A stretch of 64,000 nt of DNA from Bettongia penicillata ogilbyi (taxonomy: Eukaryota; Chordata; Mammalia; Diprotodontia; Potoroidae), in assembly GCA_023548195.1 (NCBI GenBank), contig JAJHZJ010000221.1:558001-622000 (forward strand), given 5' to 3'. This document shows positions 23,395 through 34,470 of this stretch, piece by piece (positions within the stretch are counted from its first letter, which is position 1; every line of letters starts with the position of its first letter). The notes under the pieces were generated by a model. It had not been told where the DNA came from, ran no database searches, and was given only the letters and a program-made list of their open reading frames with translations. The position numbers and the translations under genes were made by a program.

Positions 23395-23610
23395 TCTATA
23401 TCTCTTTAAGGTTTGCAAAGTGCTTTGCAAAAATATGTCATTTCATCCTCACAACAAACCGTGGAGACAGGTGCAATTATTATCCCCATCTTACGATTGA
23501 GGAAACCAAGGCACGCAAAGGCTAAATAACTTGCCCAGGATCACACAATAGTATCTGAGGCCAGACTGGAACTTGGGCCTTTCTGACTCTAGGTCTGATG
23601 ATCCATCCAC
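23395..23610 (-). repeat. MIR/MON-like SINE
   Basis: Reversed and well preserved: AAGGTTTGCAAAGTGCTTTG, CATTTCATCCTCACAACAAA, ATCTTACGATTGAGGAAACC, AACTTGCCCAGGATCACACA. Confidence 0.8.
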
Positions 23611-24585
23611 AGTCCTCCTTAACAGATTTCTTCACTGGATCAACCAATTAATTTAACTAGTCAGAATGGATAGTTTGGTGTCTCGGGGACGTTAACCCTA
23701 CTTAGAACATCTTGAAGTTTCATCTGGGACATTTGAAATCCACATTCATCCCATACACATACACAAAAATAATCAAGCATAACAAACCACACATAGAATT
23801 GATGATATATAATTACCAAGAAGTTAAGAAGCTTATTATATTATTTAGGTGGTCTTGAGAGTATGGGATGGTTAGAGAAAAGTGGGGAGTCTTCAACACT
23901 TTTAAACCACAAGTCAAGTGTCAGATCAAGCAAATTTCTTGTTTCCTCCAAGTCTTCTCAACCAGTTTGAATCTGTACACAAAATGTCTCTTTGCGCTCA
24001 AGCTTGCTGGCTTCAGGGCCTCCTCCACCACCCAGATCAGCAGGTTAGCAGGGCTAACTCCAGATGTCAAGTTTGCTTTGGGAAGCAACATGAAATGTTT
24101 TGGGATTTGTCTTGTTGCTATTTAATTTCACCATAAAATTAATTGCCTCAAATTATTTGACACCTCTGCTTAGGGAAAAGTCTGTATGATTGACTGAGGT
24201 CTAATAGTCTGAGACCTCTGTCCTGAGGCCTAGCTGTAGCTTCATGATGGCTGAAGGCAAAAGCGGTCCCTGAGACTTCAAAAACCCAAGTTTTTGTTTC
24301 AAGACAGAACTGTTGTCTGAAGTATGTAAACAGGAAAACCCCGTCCCTCTGCAGTTTCCTACCTGAATACCTTTTTTCATTGTTGCTGCTCTTACAGGCA
24401 CGTCCGTAAAACATCAGGAAACTCCAAGATGCTACCCATGATGGTGACAATACCACTTCTGTTCTAGTGTAAGCCGCCGCAAGAGAACAAAGGGCCTAGG
24501 AATGGTTTGAGCCCACCAGAGCTACACCCCCAAAGTCTATGTTCTCTGAAAGAAAACAAGAAGTGATTAAGTCTGAGTTCTAAGT
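23610..24585. other. No feature recognised
   Basis: About 970 bp. Overlapping short frames (23868-24136 plus, 24148-24456 minus) show no conserved domain. I see no repeat that I can name. Confidence 0.4.
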
Positions 24586-24589
24586 TCAG

Positions 24590-24820
24590 GAGAATCACGA
24601 TGGTACAGTTGAAGGAGCACTGGATTTGGAGCCCAGGTTAGAAGGCTCTAAATCCATTTTGGAACCCTGGGTCCAAATCCTAGCTTGACCACATGTGACC
24701 CTACAAGACTGAGTAAATTCTCTTTGCTTCCATGACCTCAGTTTTCTTACCTATAAAATGGGGAGGGGTGGGTTATTTCTAAAGTCACTTTCCAGTTCTC
24801 TATTCTATTATCAGCCAGAG
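24590..24820 (+). repeat. THER1/MIR-like SINE
   Basis: Head GATGGTACAGTTGAAGGAGC, CORE CATGACCTCAGTTTTCTTAC, tail CACTTTCCAGTTCTCTATTC. First of three SINEs in a row. Confidence 0.75.
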
Positions 24821-24824
24821 GGCA

Positions 24825-24995
24825 GAGCAGATGAAGCACTAGACTTGGAGTTTGGAAAGACATCTTCCTGAACTCAAATCCAGCCTCAGACACTTGCTAG
24901 CCACATCATTTAACTCCATTTGCCTCAGTTTTCTCCTCTATAAAATGAGAAGGAGAAGGAAATGGTCAACCATTTCAGAGTCGGACATGACTAAA
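24825..24995 (+). repeat. CORE-SINE with shortened RTE tail
   Basis: Head GCACTAGACTTGGAGTTTGG, CORE CTCAGTTTTCTCCTCTATAA, tail GAGAAGGAAATGGTCAACCA then CAGAGTCGGACATGACTAAA. The middle of the tail (about 30 bp of the usual AAAACCCCAAATGGGG region) is deleted. Confidence 0.8.
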
Positions 24996-25170
24996 CAATG
25001 TTCTCTTCATTGGATTTGTAGTCAGGGGTCTTGGCTCAAAACTCACCTTTATCACTTATCTCTGTGACCTCAGATAAATCACTTAATCTCTTTGGGCCTC
25101 AGTTTCCTCATCTGTAAAAGGAAAGGGTGCAACTAGAAGGCCCTTCTAGCTCTAGATTCTATCATTCCTT
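24995..25170 (+). repeat. THER1/MIR-like SINE
   Basis: It starts at a shortened head (TTGGATTTGTAGTCAGGGG). CORE is CTCAGTTTCCTCATCTGTAA and the tail is AGAAGGCCCTTCTAGCTCTA. Confidence 0.75.
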
Positions 25171-25354
25171 CTCATAAAATTAGTTCAAATAACAGCATCA
25201 GTAAAGTTAATTAATCAAACTCAATCATTCCTTCTACCTTGATCCCATCCCAGTTTCAGACCCCCCCCTCAAAATAGAAAGATTAACTTTTTGCTAGGTC
25301 CCCTATTTTGTTCCTACAAAACCTTTGCCCTTACTTATTTTATCCAATTAAACC

Positions 25355-25525
25355 AATAAAGTAGGTATTAAGCACCTGCTGTTTACACTGTGGTAGGATT
25401 GAGAATACAAAGATGGAAAACAAATTGCTTGCTCTCAATGAGCTTACAATCTAATGGAAGGATACATTACATAAACAAATATATATGGTATAAAGTAGAA
25501 TGTTATTGGAGCAAAGGGTGAGAGT
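25355..25525 (-). repeat. L2 3' end
   Basis: A reversed L2 terminus: TATTAAGCACCTGCTGTTTA, then CTCAATGAGCTTACAATCTA. A SINE interrupts it just downstream. Confidence 0.75.
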
Positions 25526-25529
25526 CCAC

Positions 25530-25768
25530 AAAGGGATTCAGCAAGGTGCCAGGAAAGGAGTCAGAAAGATCTGAGTTCAAATTCAGCCTCAGACACATAC
25601 TGGCCATATGACCATGGGCAAGTCACTGAACCCCTGTTTGCCTCAATTTCCTCATTTTTAAAATGAGCTGAAGAAGGAAATAATGAAGGGCCTAGGGTCC
25701 TAGTATCCAGTATCTTTGCCAAGAAAACCCCAAATGGGGTTACAAATGATATGACTGAACAAAACAAG
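25530..25768 (+). repeat. CORE-SINE with RTE-type tail
   Basis: CORE CCTCAATTTCCTCATTTTTA and the full tail (AGTATCTTTGCCAAGAAAAC, CCCCAAATGGGGTTACAAAT). It splits an L2 copy. Confidence 0.85.
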
Positions 25769-25791
25769 AGAGCACTTTCAGCTAGGAGATA

Positions 25792-25953
25792 ATGAACAAC
25801 TTCATGGAAGAGGAAGACTTGAAGGAGAACAAGGTTCCCAAAGATGATGAACAACATCATGAAAGAGGTAGACTTGAAGGAGAACAAGGTTCCCAAAGAT
25901 CATGAACAACATCATGAAAGAGGTAGACTTGAAGGAGAACAAGGTTTCCAATG
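25792..25953 (+). repeat. 55-bp minisatellite, about three units
   Basis: Unit starts at 25792, 25847 and 25902, exactly 55 bp apart, each starting ATGAACAAC. Units 2 and 3 differ by very few bases; unit 1 has several more changes (TTCATGGAAGAGGAAG instead of ATCATGAAAGAGGTAG). The period is not a multiple of three, so the open frame at 25844-26077 that crosses it is not a coding repeat. Confidence 0.95.
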
Positions 25954-25954
25954 G

Positions 25955-26900
25955 GTGGGTAAATTTAGGGACTGTGCTTTAGATGAGGATGTAAGTGTAG
26001 AGGAATGGCTTCCTTCACTGTGTAGATGTGAGGAAGTTCAGTACATAAATGGGGAGAAAACTTATAGACCAATTTGATTGAATCAAAGTATAGAGGAAGA
26101 AGAATGGTGGAAGCTAAGCATGGAAATCTACATCTGAGCAAAATTGTAGAACAGTTTATATGCCAAGGAGAAGATATTGTATTTATCCCATAGAATAAAT
26201 CCCATGGAACTAAAGTAGATGTTTTTGAGGTAATTTTGACAGAACTTCACGAGTGATTAAGTTGGAAGTCAGAAGGATGGAATGTACTTATAGAAGTCAA
26301 AAATGACTCTGAGATCTTTATGTTTGAATTCCTGGGAGAATGGTAGTGCTGTCACACACACAAAAAATAGGAAAGTTGGGAAGAAGAGTAGGTTTAGGGC
26401 ACGGTGGAGAGGGGTAAGATGATAAGTTCGATTTCAGGCATGCTAAGTTCGAGGGACTGAGAGGGATAGCCATCGAAAGAGTCAACATGCTAGAGTTCAA
26501 TGTATCGTGTGAAAGAATAATTGGATTTGTTGTGCTCACCCCTGAGGTGGACAAACCCATGCGGCAGTGGGTGGAGGTTGTAGAAAGGCTGATTTTTCCC
26601 AATATAAGAAAGAAATCTTCTTAACCAGTCAAAACTTTGCAAATATAAAAGGAGCAGCTTTCAGAAATAATGTGTTTCTTTTCATTGAAAGTCTAAATAG
26701 GGAATTTTAATGATCTCTTGTTAGTTATATTGACAAGGAAATTCTCATTTAGACAGAGATTGGGCTAGATGACCACCAGAACCTCCATCAGCCCTGAGAT
26801 TCTGGGATTCAGATGGAGATCAGGATGAGAAATATAGGTTTAAGAGTCATGTGCATAGAAGTGACAATTGAAGACATGACTACAGACAAAATACTGTAGG
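25955..26900 (-). repeat. L2 ORF2 and 3' part
   Basis: The plus strand carries a reversed, decayed L2 reverse-transcriptase region. The minus-strand frame at 26318-26602 has NLACLKSNLSSYPSP followed by PKPTLLPNFPIF, in the place where L2 has its LKLN...KTE...FPP-type segment. An L3-like piece (GGGCTAGATGACCACCAGAA) sits at about 26760-26815. Confidence 0.6.
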
Positions 26901-27014
26901 GGGAAATATGTTAAAATGGAAAAAAACTGGTATTTCATACCTATAAAAGAAATATGAAGAGTAAGCATGTGACATAGCACTCCTGTTATACTCAGAACTG
27001 AGAAGATATCTCTC

Positions 27015-27240
27015 TTAGAGTGTTATGTATTGTTCTATAAGGAGAGCAATCAAGATGTCTGAAGGTTTGAAAATTAAGGCACATGAGGAAAGCTTGAAGG
27101 AATTAAAATTATTCAGCCTGGTGGAGAGAAGGTTGAGAGGAGTGATTCATGAATGGTTTTCAGATATACACACAGGAAGGATGGTGAGCAGTTATCTTTC
27201 ATGTTCACTAAGCTTAAATACCAGTATGAGGATGTAAAGT
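27015..27240 (-). repeat. L3/CR1 ORF2 end fragment
   Basis: Plus strand shows the reversed CR1-type order: GAGAGCAATCAAGATGTCTG, then TATTCAGCCTGGTGGAGAGA, then AAGGTTGAGAGGAGTGATTC. The open frame at 27025-27237 is antisense to it. Confidence 0.7.
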
Positions 27241-27447
27241 GTTGGATATAATGAAGAATTTGTTATACATGAAAATTATTAAAATAATAAGTTGAATTGT
27301 CAAGGAAGTCAATGGAACCTGCTCTTTCTGGGCATTTGGAATAGGTTTGACTTTCATCTAACTAAGATAGTTTAAGTACAGTCTTTTCTGAGTATTAATG
27401 ATGGACTACATTGTGTCTTTAGGTCCAACTACCTTTAAGACTCTATA

Positions 27448-27655
27448 GTCTGGTGTGATGAAGGATACTTGTAGTCCCTGCTACTGGGAAGGCTGAAGCT
27501 GGTGGATCACTTGAGTATGGGAGTTCCAAGTTGCAATAGAACTTTAAGCTAAAGTACCATTATGATGAGCCCTCAGGAGTAGGGGACCACCAGGCTATCT
27601 AAGAAGGGGCAATTCAGCCCAGATAGGAGATAGAGGAAGTCAAAGTTTCCATTTC
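27448..27655 (+). pseudogene. 7SL (signal recognition particle) RNA pseudogene, 3'-truncated
   Basis: Matches the 7SL RNA in order over about 205 bp. First comes the Alu-domain part (CTTGTAGTCCCTGCTACTGG, GGCTGAAGCTGGTGGATCAC, TTGAGTATGGGAGTTC). Then comes the S-domain part that Alu and B1 SINEs lack (ATTATGATGAGCCCTCAGGA, GTAGGGGACCACCAGGCTAT, AAGAAGGGGCAATTCAGCCC, GAGGAAGTCAAAGTTTCC). The first ~18 bases are poorly matched and the last ~60 of 7SL are absent; the copy stops near ATTTCAATAAAATAAA. It is clearly diverged, so it is a pseudogene rather than a working SRP RNA gene. Because the S domain is present it is a direct 7SL copy, not an Alu, which is consistent with a non-primate, non-rodent genome. 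Confidence 0.85.
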
Positions 27656-28289
27656 AATAAAATAAATCATTCTTCTCAAGAGGTATTTCTGCTCTGTATT
27701 GTGAAGCATGGTATAGTAGATTGATTCACTTGGGCGATATTGATTATTTCCAGTACAGAAAGTATTTTTTTCCCTTCAGTCTAAGGCAATGTTCCAAGTC
27801 TTATTTCCTTCCCATTTTCTCCCTGCTGGAGCAGGGTTTATTGCTGGGTTTTTTTCTACTCAGTGTTGTTCCACCCACCACCTCACTACTTTCAGCTTCT
27901 CCTTTCTAATAAGGTTACATGATCACTTTACCAGGTTCCTGCCAGAGTATCCCACTGACCTGTTCACATTCATTTTTGACTTGTATTTTGCATCACAGAT
28001 ATTCTCTCAACCACTTTTGCTAGTGTTTTATACAAATGTTTCCTGTAATTGTGAAATACCTACCTAGAAAGTTACAGTGGGAAAAAGGTAGTGGTAATAG
28101 TTTCTGCTTTTGGGGTTAATCAGCACTCTGTTAGAGAGCAGTCTTATGAGTAAACACTTAAATAAAAAGTTTATACTGATGCAAGATGATGAAGCCCACA
28201 TCTCCTCAGAGGCCAGATAGACAAGAGTACTAGTAGACTGTGAGTCAATAGTATGGCATGGTGACCAAAACGCCTAATGTATTGTAGAC

Positions 28290-28680
28290 AAAAAGGGTTT
28301 TAGAACAAGGCAGGTGATCACCCTGTCATACATAGCCATTGTCAAGCCTCCTCTGTAGAATAGTATTGAGCTTCAAGAATCATCTTTAGAAAGGATATTT
28401 ATGAGACTGAGCATTTCAAAGGAGAGTGACTAAAAAGAAGAGTAGATTGAAAAAATTGGGAATTTCTATCCTAAAAAAAAAATTGGATGGAAAATCATTG
28501 TCTTCAGGATACATCTGGATCCATGCAGAAGAAAGACTGGATTTGTTTTCCCTGGTGTCAGTTGGCAGAACTAGGAGGAATGGGTGGAAACTACCAAAAA
28601 GGCTTCTTACAGCTCAAAACTTGGAAAACGTTTCTAACATTGAAAGTTGTACACAAGCAGTAAAGGCAAGATAGGCTTCA
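28290..28680 (-). repeat. L3/CR1 fragment
   Basis: Degenerate reversed CR1-type order, ending with ACAGCTCAAAACTTGGAAAA near 28611. The open frame at 28426-28674 is antisense to it. Weakly supported except for its placement and general order. Confidence 0.45.
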
Positions 28681-28734
28681 TATTGGATGTCTGTAAGCAA
28701 AGGTTGGATGGTTAGCCTCATTAAGAATATGCTA

Positions 28735-29325
28735 TATGGGAATCATCAGAACAATCTGGAACCAGCTGAGAAATAGAGTGGTGAATCAGTGGAATAGATT
28801 AGGTACATAGTATCTTGTAGTAAATGACCATAGGAATCTAGTGTTTGATATATCCAAAGATACAAGCTATGGGGACAAAAACTCATTATTTGACAAAAAT
28901 TTTTGGGAAATCGGGAAAGCAGCATGGCAGAAACTAGGTATAGACCAACATCTCTCACCATATACTAAATAAGGTCAAAATGGATACATGATTTAGTCAT
29001 AGAGGATAACACCATTAGCCAATTAGGAGAGCATGGGATAGTTTATCTATGGAGAGGGGAAGAATTTAGGATATAGAAAGCATTACAAAATACAAAATGG
29101 ATAATTTCAATTATATAAAATTTAAAAGGTTTTGCACAAACAAAATCAATGCAACTAAAACTGGAAGGAAAGCAGAAAACTGGGGGAAAATTTTATAGTA
29201 AGTATCTCTGATAAAGGCCCAATTTCTAAATATATAGAGAACTGAGTCAAATTCGAAAGAATACAAGTCATTCCCCAATTGATAAAAAGTCAAAGGATAT
29301 AAACAGGGAGTCATTTATACTTGAA
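28735..29325 (+). repeat. L1 ORF2 fragment
   Basis: Post-RT region of L1 ORF2: GAATCAGTGGAATAGATTAG, AAAACTCATTATTTGACAAA, CAGAAACTAGGTATAGACCA, GGCAGAAAACTGGGGGAAAA-type block and CAATTGATAAAAAGTCAAAG. The same blocks occur in order at 54150-54670. The frame is broken. Confidence 0.8.
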
Positions 29326-29329
29326 ACAG

Positions 29330-32300
29330 AGAGGAGTTAAAATAAAGGTCTGGAGCAGAATCTTTTATGCTTCAGAGAAGGGAAGAGATGGTAATCACCA
29401 CAAAGCAAGAGCACATATAGTTCAGTAGAAAAACCTGAAAAGAATTTCAGAAAAGTTAGATTTGATATAAAACTCTGGAGACTATTGAGTAGAAATACAA
29501 AGACAGATTTTTTTTAAATGGGTATGCAACTAAAAAAAAAGCAAAACTAGAAAACCAATAAATTTTTAAATCCAATTAAAGAACAAAATAGAAATCCTAA
29601 AAAAACCTAAGAAGAAATTAACAAAATTGGTAGCAAAGTAATAATTTAATTTTTATTTATATAAGTTAATAATTAATAAATTAAATGAAAGTTTGTTGTT
29701 GGGTTTGGTTTGGGCAGGGGGGAATAAATTATTAGCTAACTAATTTTTAATAAATAAGACAAATTGCCAGTATTAAAATAGTGAATTCACAATTAATGAA
29801 GAAGAAATAAAGGAAATTATTAGGAAGTATTTTACCCAATTCTATGCCAATAAAACTGATGACATGAATGAAATGAATATATTTGTGCATTTATGTGTGT
29901 GGGTGGGAGAGAGAGAGAGAGAAGGAAAGGGTATGCAATATGTATATATGTCAGATTTACAGAACAGGAAATAAAGAACTTACATAATCCAATCTTATAA
30001 AAGAAAGCTATGAATTAACTCCCAAAGGGAAAAAAATAAACACGGAAGCAGATGGATTTACAAGCAAATGCTATCAAACATTTATAAAAGAATTAATTCC
30101 AATACTACACAAACTATTTGAGGGAAAAAAAGGAACAGGCCTTGCCAAATTCCTTCTATGATACTAATACCATTTTAATACTTAGACTAGAAAGAGTTAA
30201 AATAGAGTAAGAAAATCATAGAACAATATCCCTAATGTACATAGGTACAAAAAAATTAATAAAATATTAGTAAGGAGACTACAGCAGCTTATCACAAGGA
30301 TTATATGTTATGACTAGGCTGCAGGAATGCAGAGCTGGTTAAATATTGGGAAAACTATAATCATTGATCATATCAATAATACAGGAGGAAAAATTATATG
30401 ATTGCATCAACAGATGCAAAATTGACAAGGTACAACATCCATTCCTGTTTTTAAAAAAATAGAAACTATGAGAATAAATGCCTTCCTTAATATGATAAGT
30501 AGCGTCTTTGATAAGATGCAGCATTGTCTGTAGTGGGGATAAAAGGGAGGCCTTTTCAATATAGTTGAGAGTGAAGCACGAAGGTACCTAATGAACATTA
30601 CTATTCAATATGCTGTTAAAAATGGTAGCTACAGTCATGTCAAGAAAAAGAAATTGGCAGAATAAAAATTGCAAAGCGTAAGCAAAGAGAAAACGAAACT
30701 ATCACTTTTTGATAGGATGGTTTGTTTAGAACCCTAGCAAGCTAACTGAAAAAATAAAAGCTGAACGATATAAAATCAACATCAATCATTATCATTTCTA
30801 GATGTTACCCATAACATCTCACAATAAGTGACAGAAACAAAATTTTCATTTAAATAACTACAGAAAGCATAAAATATTTAGGTGTCTAGTTATCAAGATG
30901 CACAAAGAGAGTACAAAAACACTTTTTGCACAAAGACCTATCTAAATAATTGGGGAAACGTCCATTGATCATAAATAGGTCAAGCCAATATAATAAAAAT
31001 TACAATGCTATCTAAGTCAGTTTACTTACTACCATATCAATTAAACTGCTAAAGGATTGCTTCATAAAACTAGAAACAATAATGAGAGCTGTACCAGATC
31101 TCAGACTATACTACAAAGCAGTAATCTTTAAAAATATGTGGTATTCAATAGGAAATAGATTGATCAGTGGAATAGATTAGGTATACAATAAAAAAAGGCA
31201 AAAAGTACTACGGTCTAGCATGTGATAAACAGATTCTACCTATTAGAGCAAGAACTTAACTATTCAACAAAAACTTCTGGGAAAACTGGAAAGCAGTCTG
31301 GCAAAAAACTAGATAGAGACCAACATCTTAAGACAAGCCCCAAATTAGACACATGACTTTGACATAAAGGGTGATATAAAGAAATTACAGGATCAAAAAA
31401 ATTACCTTCCAAAATATGGATAAAGTAACAGTTCATGATCAAATAAGAGCTAAAGACATTCACAGAAGGCAAAATGAGCCATTTTGATTACATAAAATTT
31501 AAAAGATTTTGCACAAATAAAAACAAGGCAGTTAAAATTAGACTGGTAGATGGGGAAAATGCAGCAAATTTATCTGATAAAAGTGTTACTTCTAAGATAT
31601 ATAAAAAACTGATTCAAATTTATAATAAGAGCTATTCCTCAGTGGATAAATGATCCAAGGATATGAATAATCAATTTTTAGAAGAAGAAATCCAAGTTAT
31701 CAATAGCATATAAAAATGCTTTCAATAAAATGTGTCAAAAAAAAAGTGGCCTATGCATGACACAGGATAGGGACCCACAACACTCTGCGTGCAACCCAAA
31801 CCACATTAAAATATAATTGGGCAAAGGTGACAAAAAAATAAAAATGGCAAATATTGGAGTTGCTGTGAGGAAACAAGCACGTTGATGCACTACTGGTGGA
31901 ACTATGAACGGGTTCAGGCATTCCAGAAAGCGATTTGGAACTAGGCCAAAATTTCTACCTATCTTCTGACCTAGCAAAACCACTATGAGGTCTATAACCC
32001 CAAAGAGATCAAAGAAAGAGGAAAAGGACCGATATGTAAATAAAATTCATAGCAGCTCTTTTTGTGGTAGCAAAGAATTCAAAGCTAATGAGGTGCCAAT
32101 TAGAGAATAGCTAAGCAAGTTACGAAACATGTAATGGAACTTAACTGAGGTGTAAGACATGCTGAAGGAGATGGTTTCAGAGAAACCGGGAAGACTTATA
32201 TAAACTGATGCAGAGTAAAGTGAACAGAGCCAAGAGAATGATTTATACAGCAACAGCAATACTGTAGAATAAATAACTTTGAAAGAATGGAGAAATCTGA

Positions 32301-32545
32301 GCAATGCCCAATTCCAGAGGACTCATGATGAAATAAGCTACCCACTTCCAGGTAGGGAAGTGAGGGATTCAGGGCAGTTTGAGACTTTTATATGTCACAT
32401 GGCCAATGTGGGAATTTGTTTTGGTTGATTATGCATGTTTTTAACAGATATCTAGTTTCCTTGCTTTCTTAATTGGTGGAAGTGGAGAGTAGGTGACAGG
32501 GAGAAAATACAAGATGAAAAATAAAATAAAAATATAAAGATATAT
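29330..32545 (+). repeat. L1 ORF2 plus 3'UTR, decayed
   Basis: About 3.2 kb of L1 in plus orientation. Palm and fingers: AATTCTATGCCAATAAAACT, AGATGGATTTACAAGCAAAT, GGCTGCAGGAATGCAGAGCT. The catalytic FADDM position at about 30706-30720 has decayed to a FDRMV-like reading. The post-RT region (31140-31760) and the ORF2 C-terminus (31850-32270) follow. The 3'UTR (GGCCAATGTGGGAATTTGTT) ends in an A-rich tail at 32510-32545. It carries many stops and frameshifts; non-autonomous and dead. Confidence 0.85.
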
Positions 32546-32559
32546 ACAGTATAAATGGA

Positions 32560-33060
32560 AAGTATTTTCAAGGAGAGGAATAATCCATAAAGGGAAGTGC
32601 AAAAAGCTTCCTGCAGAAGGTAAGATTTGAGCTAAGTCTTAAAGACAAGGAAGTGAGGAGACAGGGGTAAAGAGGGAGAGTAGTCCAAGCATACAGGACA
32701 TTCAGTGAAAAGGCACAATCAGGTTGGAATATTTTGTAGTAAGACCAGAGTGTAAGCTAGTCACATTAGATTGTAGAGGATGTCAAGGTTGTGAAGGTCT
32801 TTAAATGAAGCCAAATGGATCATTTTAGATTTGATCTTGGAGCTCATAAAGAGCCATGAGGGTTGATTGAATAGAGGAATGACATGGTTAAGCCTGTACT
32901 TTAGGGAAATTACCTTAGCAGCCAAGTGAAAAATAGATTAAGGAGAAATGAGGCAAGGAGACCAATAGAAAGCTATTGCAATAGCCCTGGGAATAGAGAA
33001 TGAGCACCTTGGATCATAAATTATTATCTGAAGTGAAGAAAAAGAAAGAGTAAAATGGAT
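32560..33060 (-). repeat. L2 3' part
   Basis: Reversed L2: AAAAGCTTCCTGCAGAAGGT, GTTGTGAAGGTCTTTAAATG, AATGACATGGTTAAGCCTGT, AGAAAGCTATTGCAATAGCC. Confidence 0.75.
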
Positions 33061-33575
33061 ATGAGTGAACATTAAAAAATTCAAGCATGGGGAAAATCAT
33101 TTGCAAAAGAAACAAACCAACTTGTCTAAAAGGAAAATCAAATGATATACAAGAACAAAAGTGAGATGAAATAAGCTAGGGAGAGCGTATTGGTTTATTA
33201 TTCAATGGAGGGTTTTTTCACAGTCTTACTCCTGACCTGCAAAGTTACAATAGAAGTTAGCTAACAATTTATTCCCCAGTCACTCAGTTTCTTTTGCCTC
33301 ACCTGTCTATTTCACTTTTTGCATGTTTTCTAGGCATAGCTGTCCATTCAAACCAGGCCCAATTTCAAGAAAAGACTGTGTGCCTTTTTTAGGAAGGCCT
33401 TGTCAAAGAAATAGACTTCAGCCAACCATGTTTCCTGAATCTTATTTCAGAAAGTAGTCAGTTTTCAAAGGCCAGGAGGTGCTCAAGAGTTTTGCAAACT
33501 TTTTTTTAAGTCAAACAATTCACAGAAAAGAGACACTGGGATAGATATATATTGGATTGGTAAATAATTTTTTGT
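33060..33575. other. No feature recognised
   Basis: No supported reading frame and no repeat that I can name. Confidence 0.4.
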
Positions 33576-33690
33576 GTTGTTGTCTCATTAGAATATGAAT
33601 TCTTTGAGAGCAAAGACCATTTTTCCCTATTTCATATATGCCCAGAATTAAACACGATGCCCTGGCACACAGTAAAAACAAATGCTGCTG
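33575..33690 (+). repeat. L2 3' end
   Basis: CATTAGAATATGAATTCTTT, GAGAGCAAAGACCATTTTTC, then GATGCCCTGGCACACAGTAA, the L2 terminus order. Confidence 0.7.
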
Positions 33691-33749
33691 TGGATAGACG
33701 ATCTCAAGGAGTAGGAAGAGATTTGCTGGGAGGGGAGATACTCATACTC

Positions 33750-33865
33750 GCTGTTGTTTGTCCTTTGTTCTGGAAGAGGATCATGACATCAGGGAGATGA
33801 TGCCATGATGTGCAAATGAATTGGATTTAAGTGAGGGAGGGCTGTGCAGAGTCACCAGCTAATGT
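33750..33865 (+). repeat. Repeat A, left end
   Basis: GTTGTTTGTCCTTTGTTCTG, GAATTGGATTTAAGTGAGGG and GCAGAGTCACCAG match the start of the 62360 and 446 copies. The sequence then diverges. Confidence 0.7.
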
Positions 33866-34292
33866 TAGGACCTGGGCGTGGAGGACTTGGAGTGGGAACA
33901 CACAAGGCCATCTGTAGCTCCCAGGGCTGAGCTGTTGAGCTCCTAACAACTCAGACTTTGGCCATACAACACAGGCTCACCCAGAGCCTCAAGCAAATGC
34001 CTCCTTTTTCTACTCCACCCCCAGGGCCTGAGCTTAACTTGCCCAGGGTGGGCAAGATTTCTGGGCAGGCTCCAGAGTGCCTGGCCTGGGCTATGGAGCT
34101 GAGGGGTGCACTCTCCTGTCATGCACCTTGTATATCTGCTTTTTTATTCTCCCTGGCAGGAACTTTTTCACTGCAGCCCAAATTGAGGACCCTTGGGTGG
34201 GTAACTGTGCTCTTCCATCCCTCCCTAGTAACCAGACATGGAGAATTGCAGGGCATTCAAGCTTAGATGCTTGCAGAGTCCAGATAAATTAT

Positions 34293-34387
34293 ACGTGTGT
34301 GTGTGTATATATATACACACATATACATATATATGTGTGTGTGTGTAAATTATATATGTGTGGATGTATATACATACATATATATGT

Positions 34388-34466
<79 letters not shown>
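34293..34466 (+). repeat. Compound (TG)n(TA)n(CA)n microsatellite
   Basis: About 174 bp of TG, TA and CA dinucleotides, ending in a pure (TA) run of about 27 units. The central part is close to a mirror or inverted arrangement (TG tracts left, CA tracts right), so it can fold back on itself. Confidence 0.95.

Positions 34467-34469
<3 letters not shown>

Positions 34470-34470
<1 letters not shown>

Noticed and set aside
27448..27655. Alu-type SINE
   Set aside because: The S-domain of 7SL is present and no A-linker or second monomer exists, so it is a 7SL copy.
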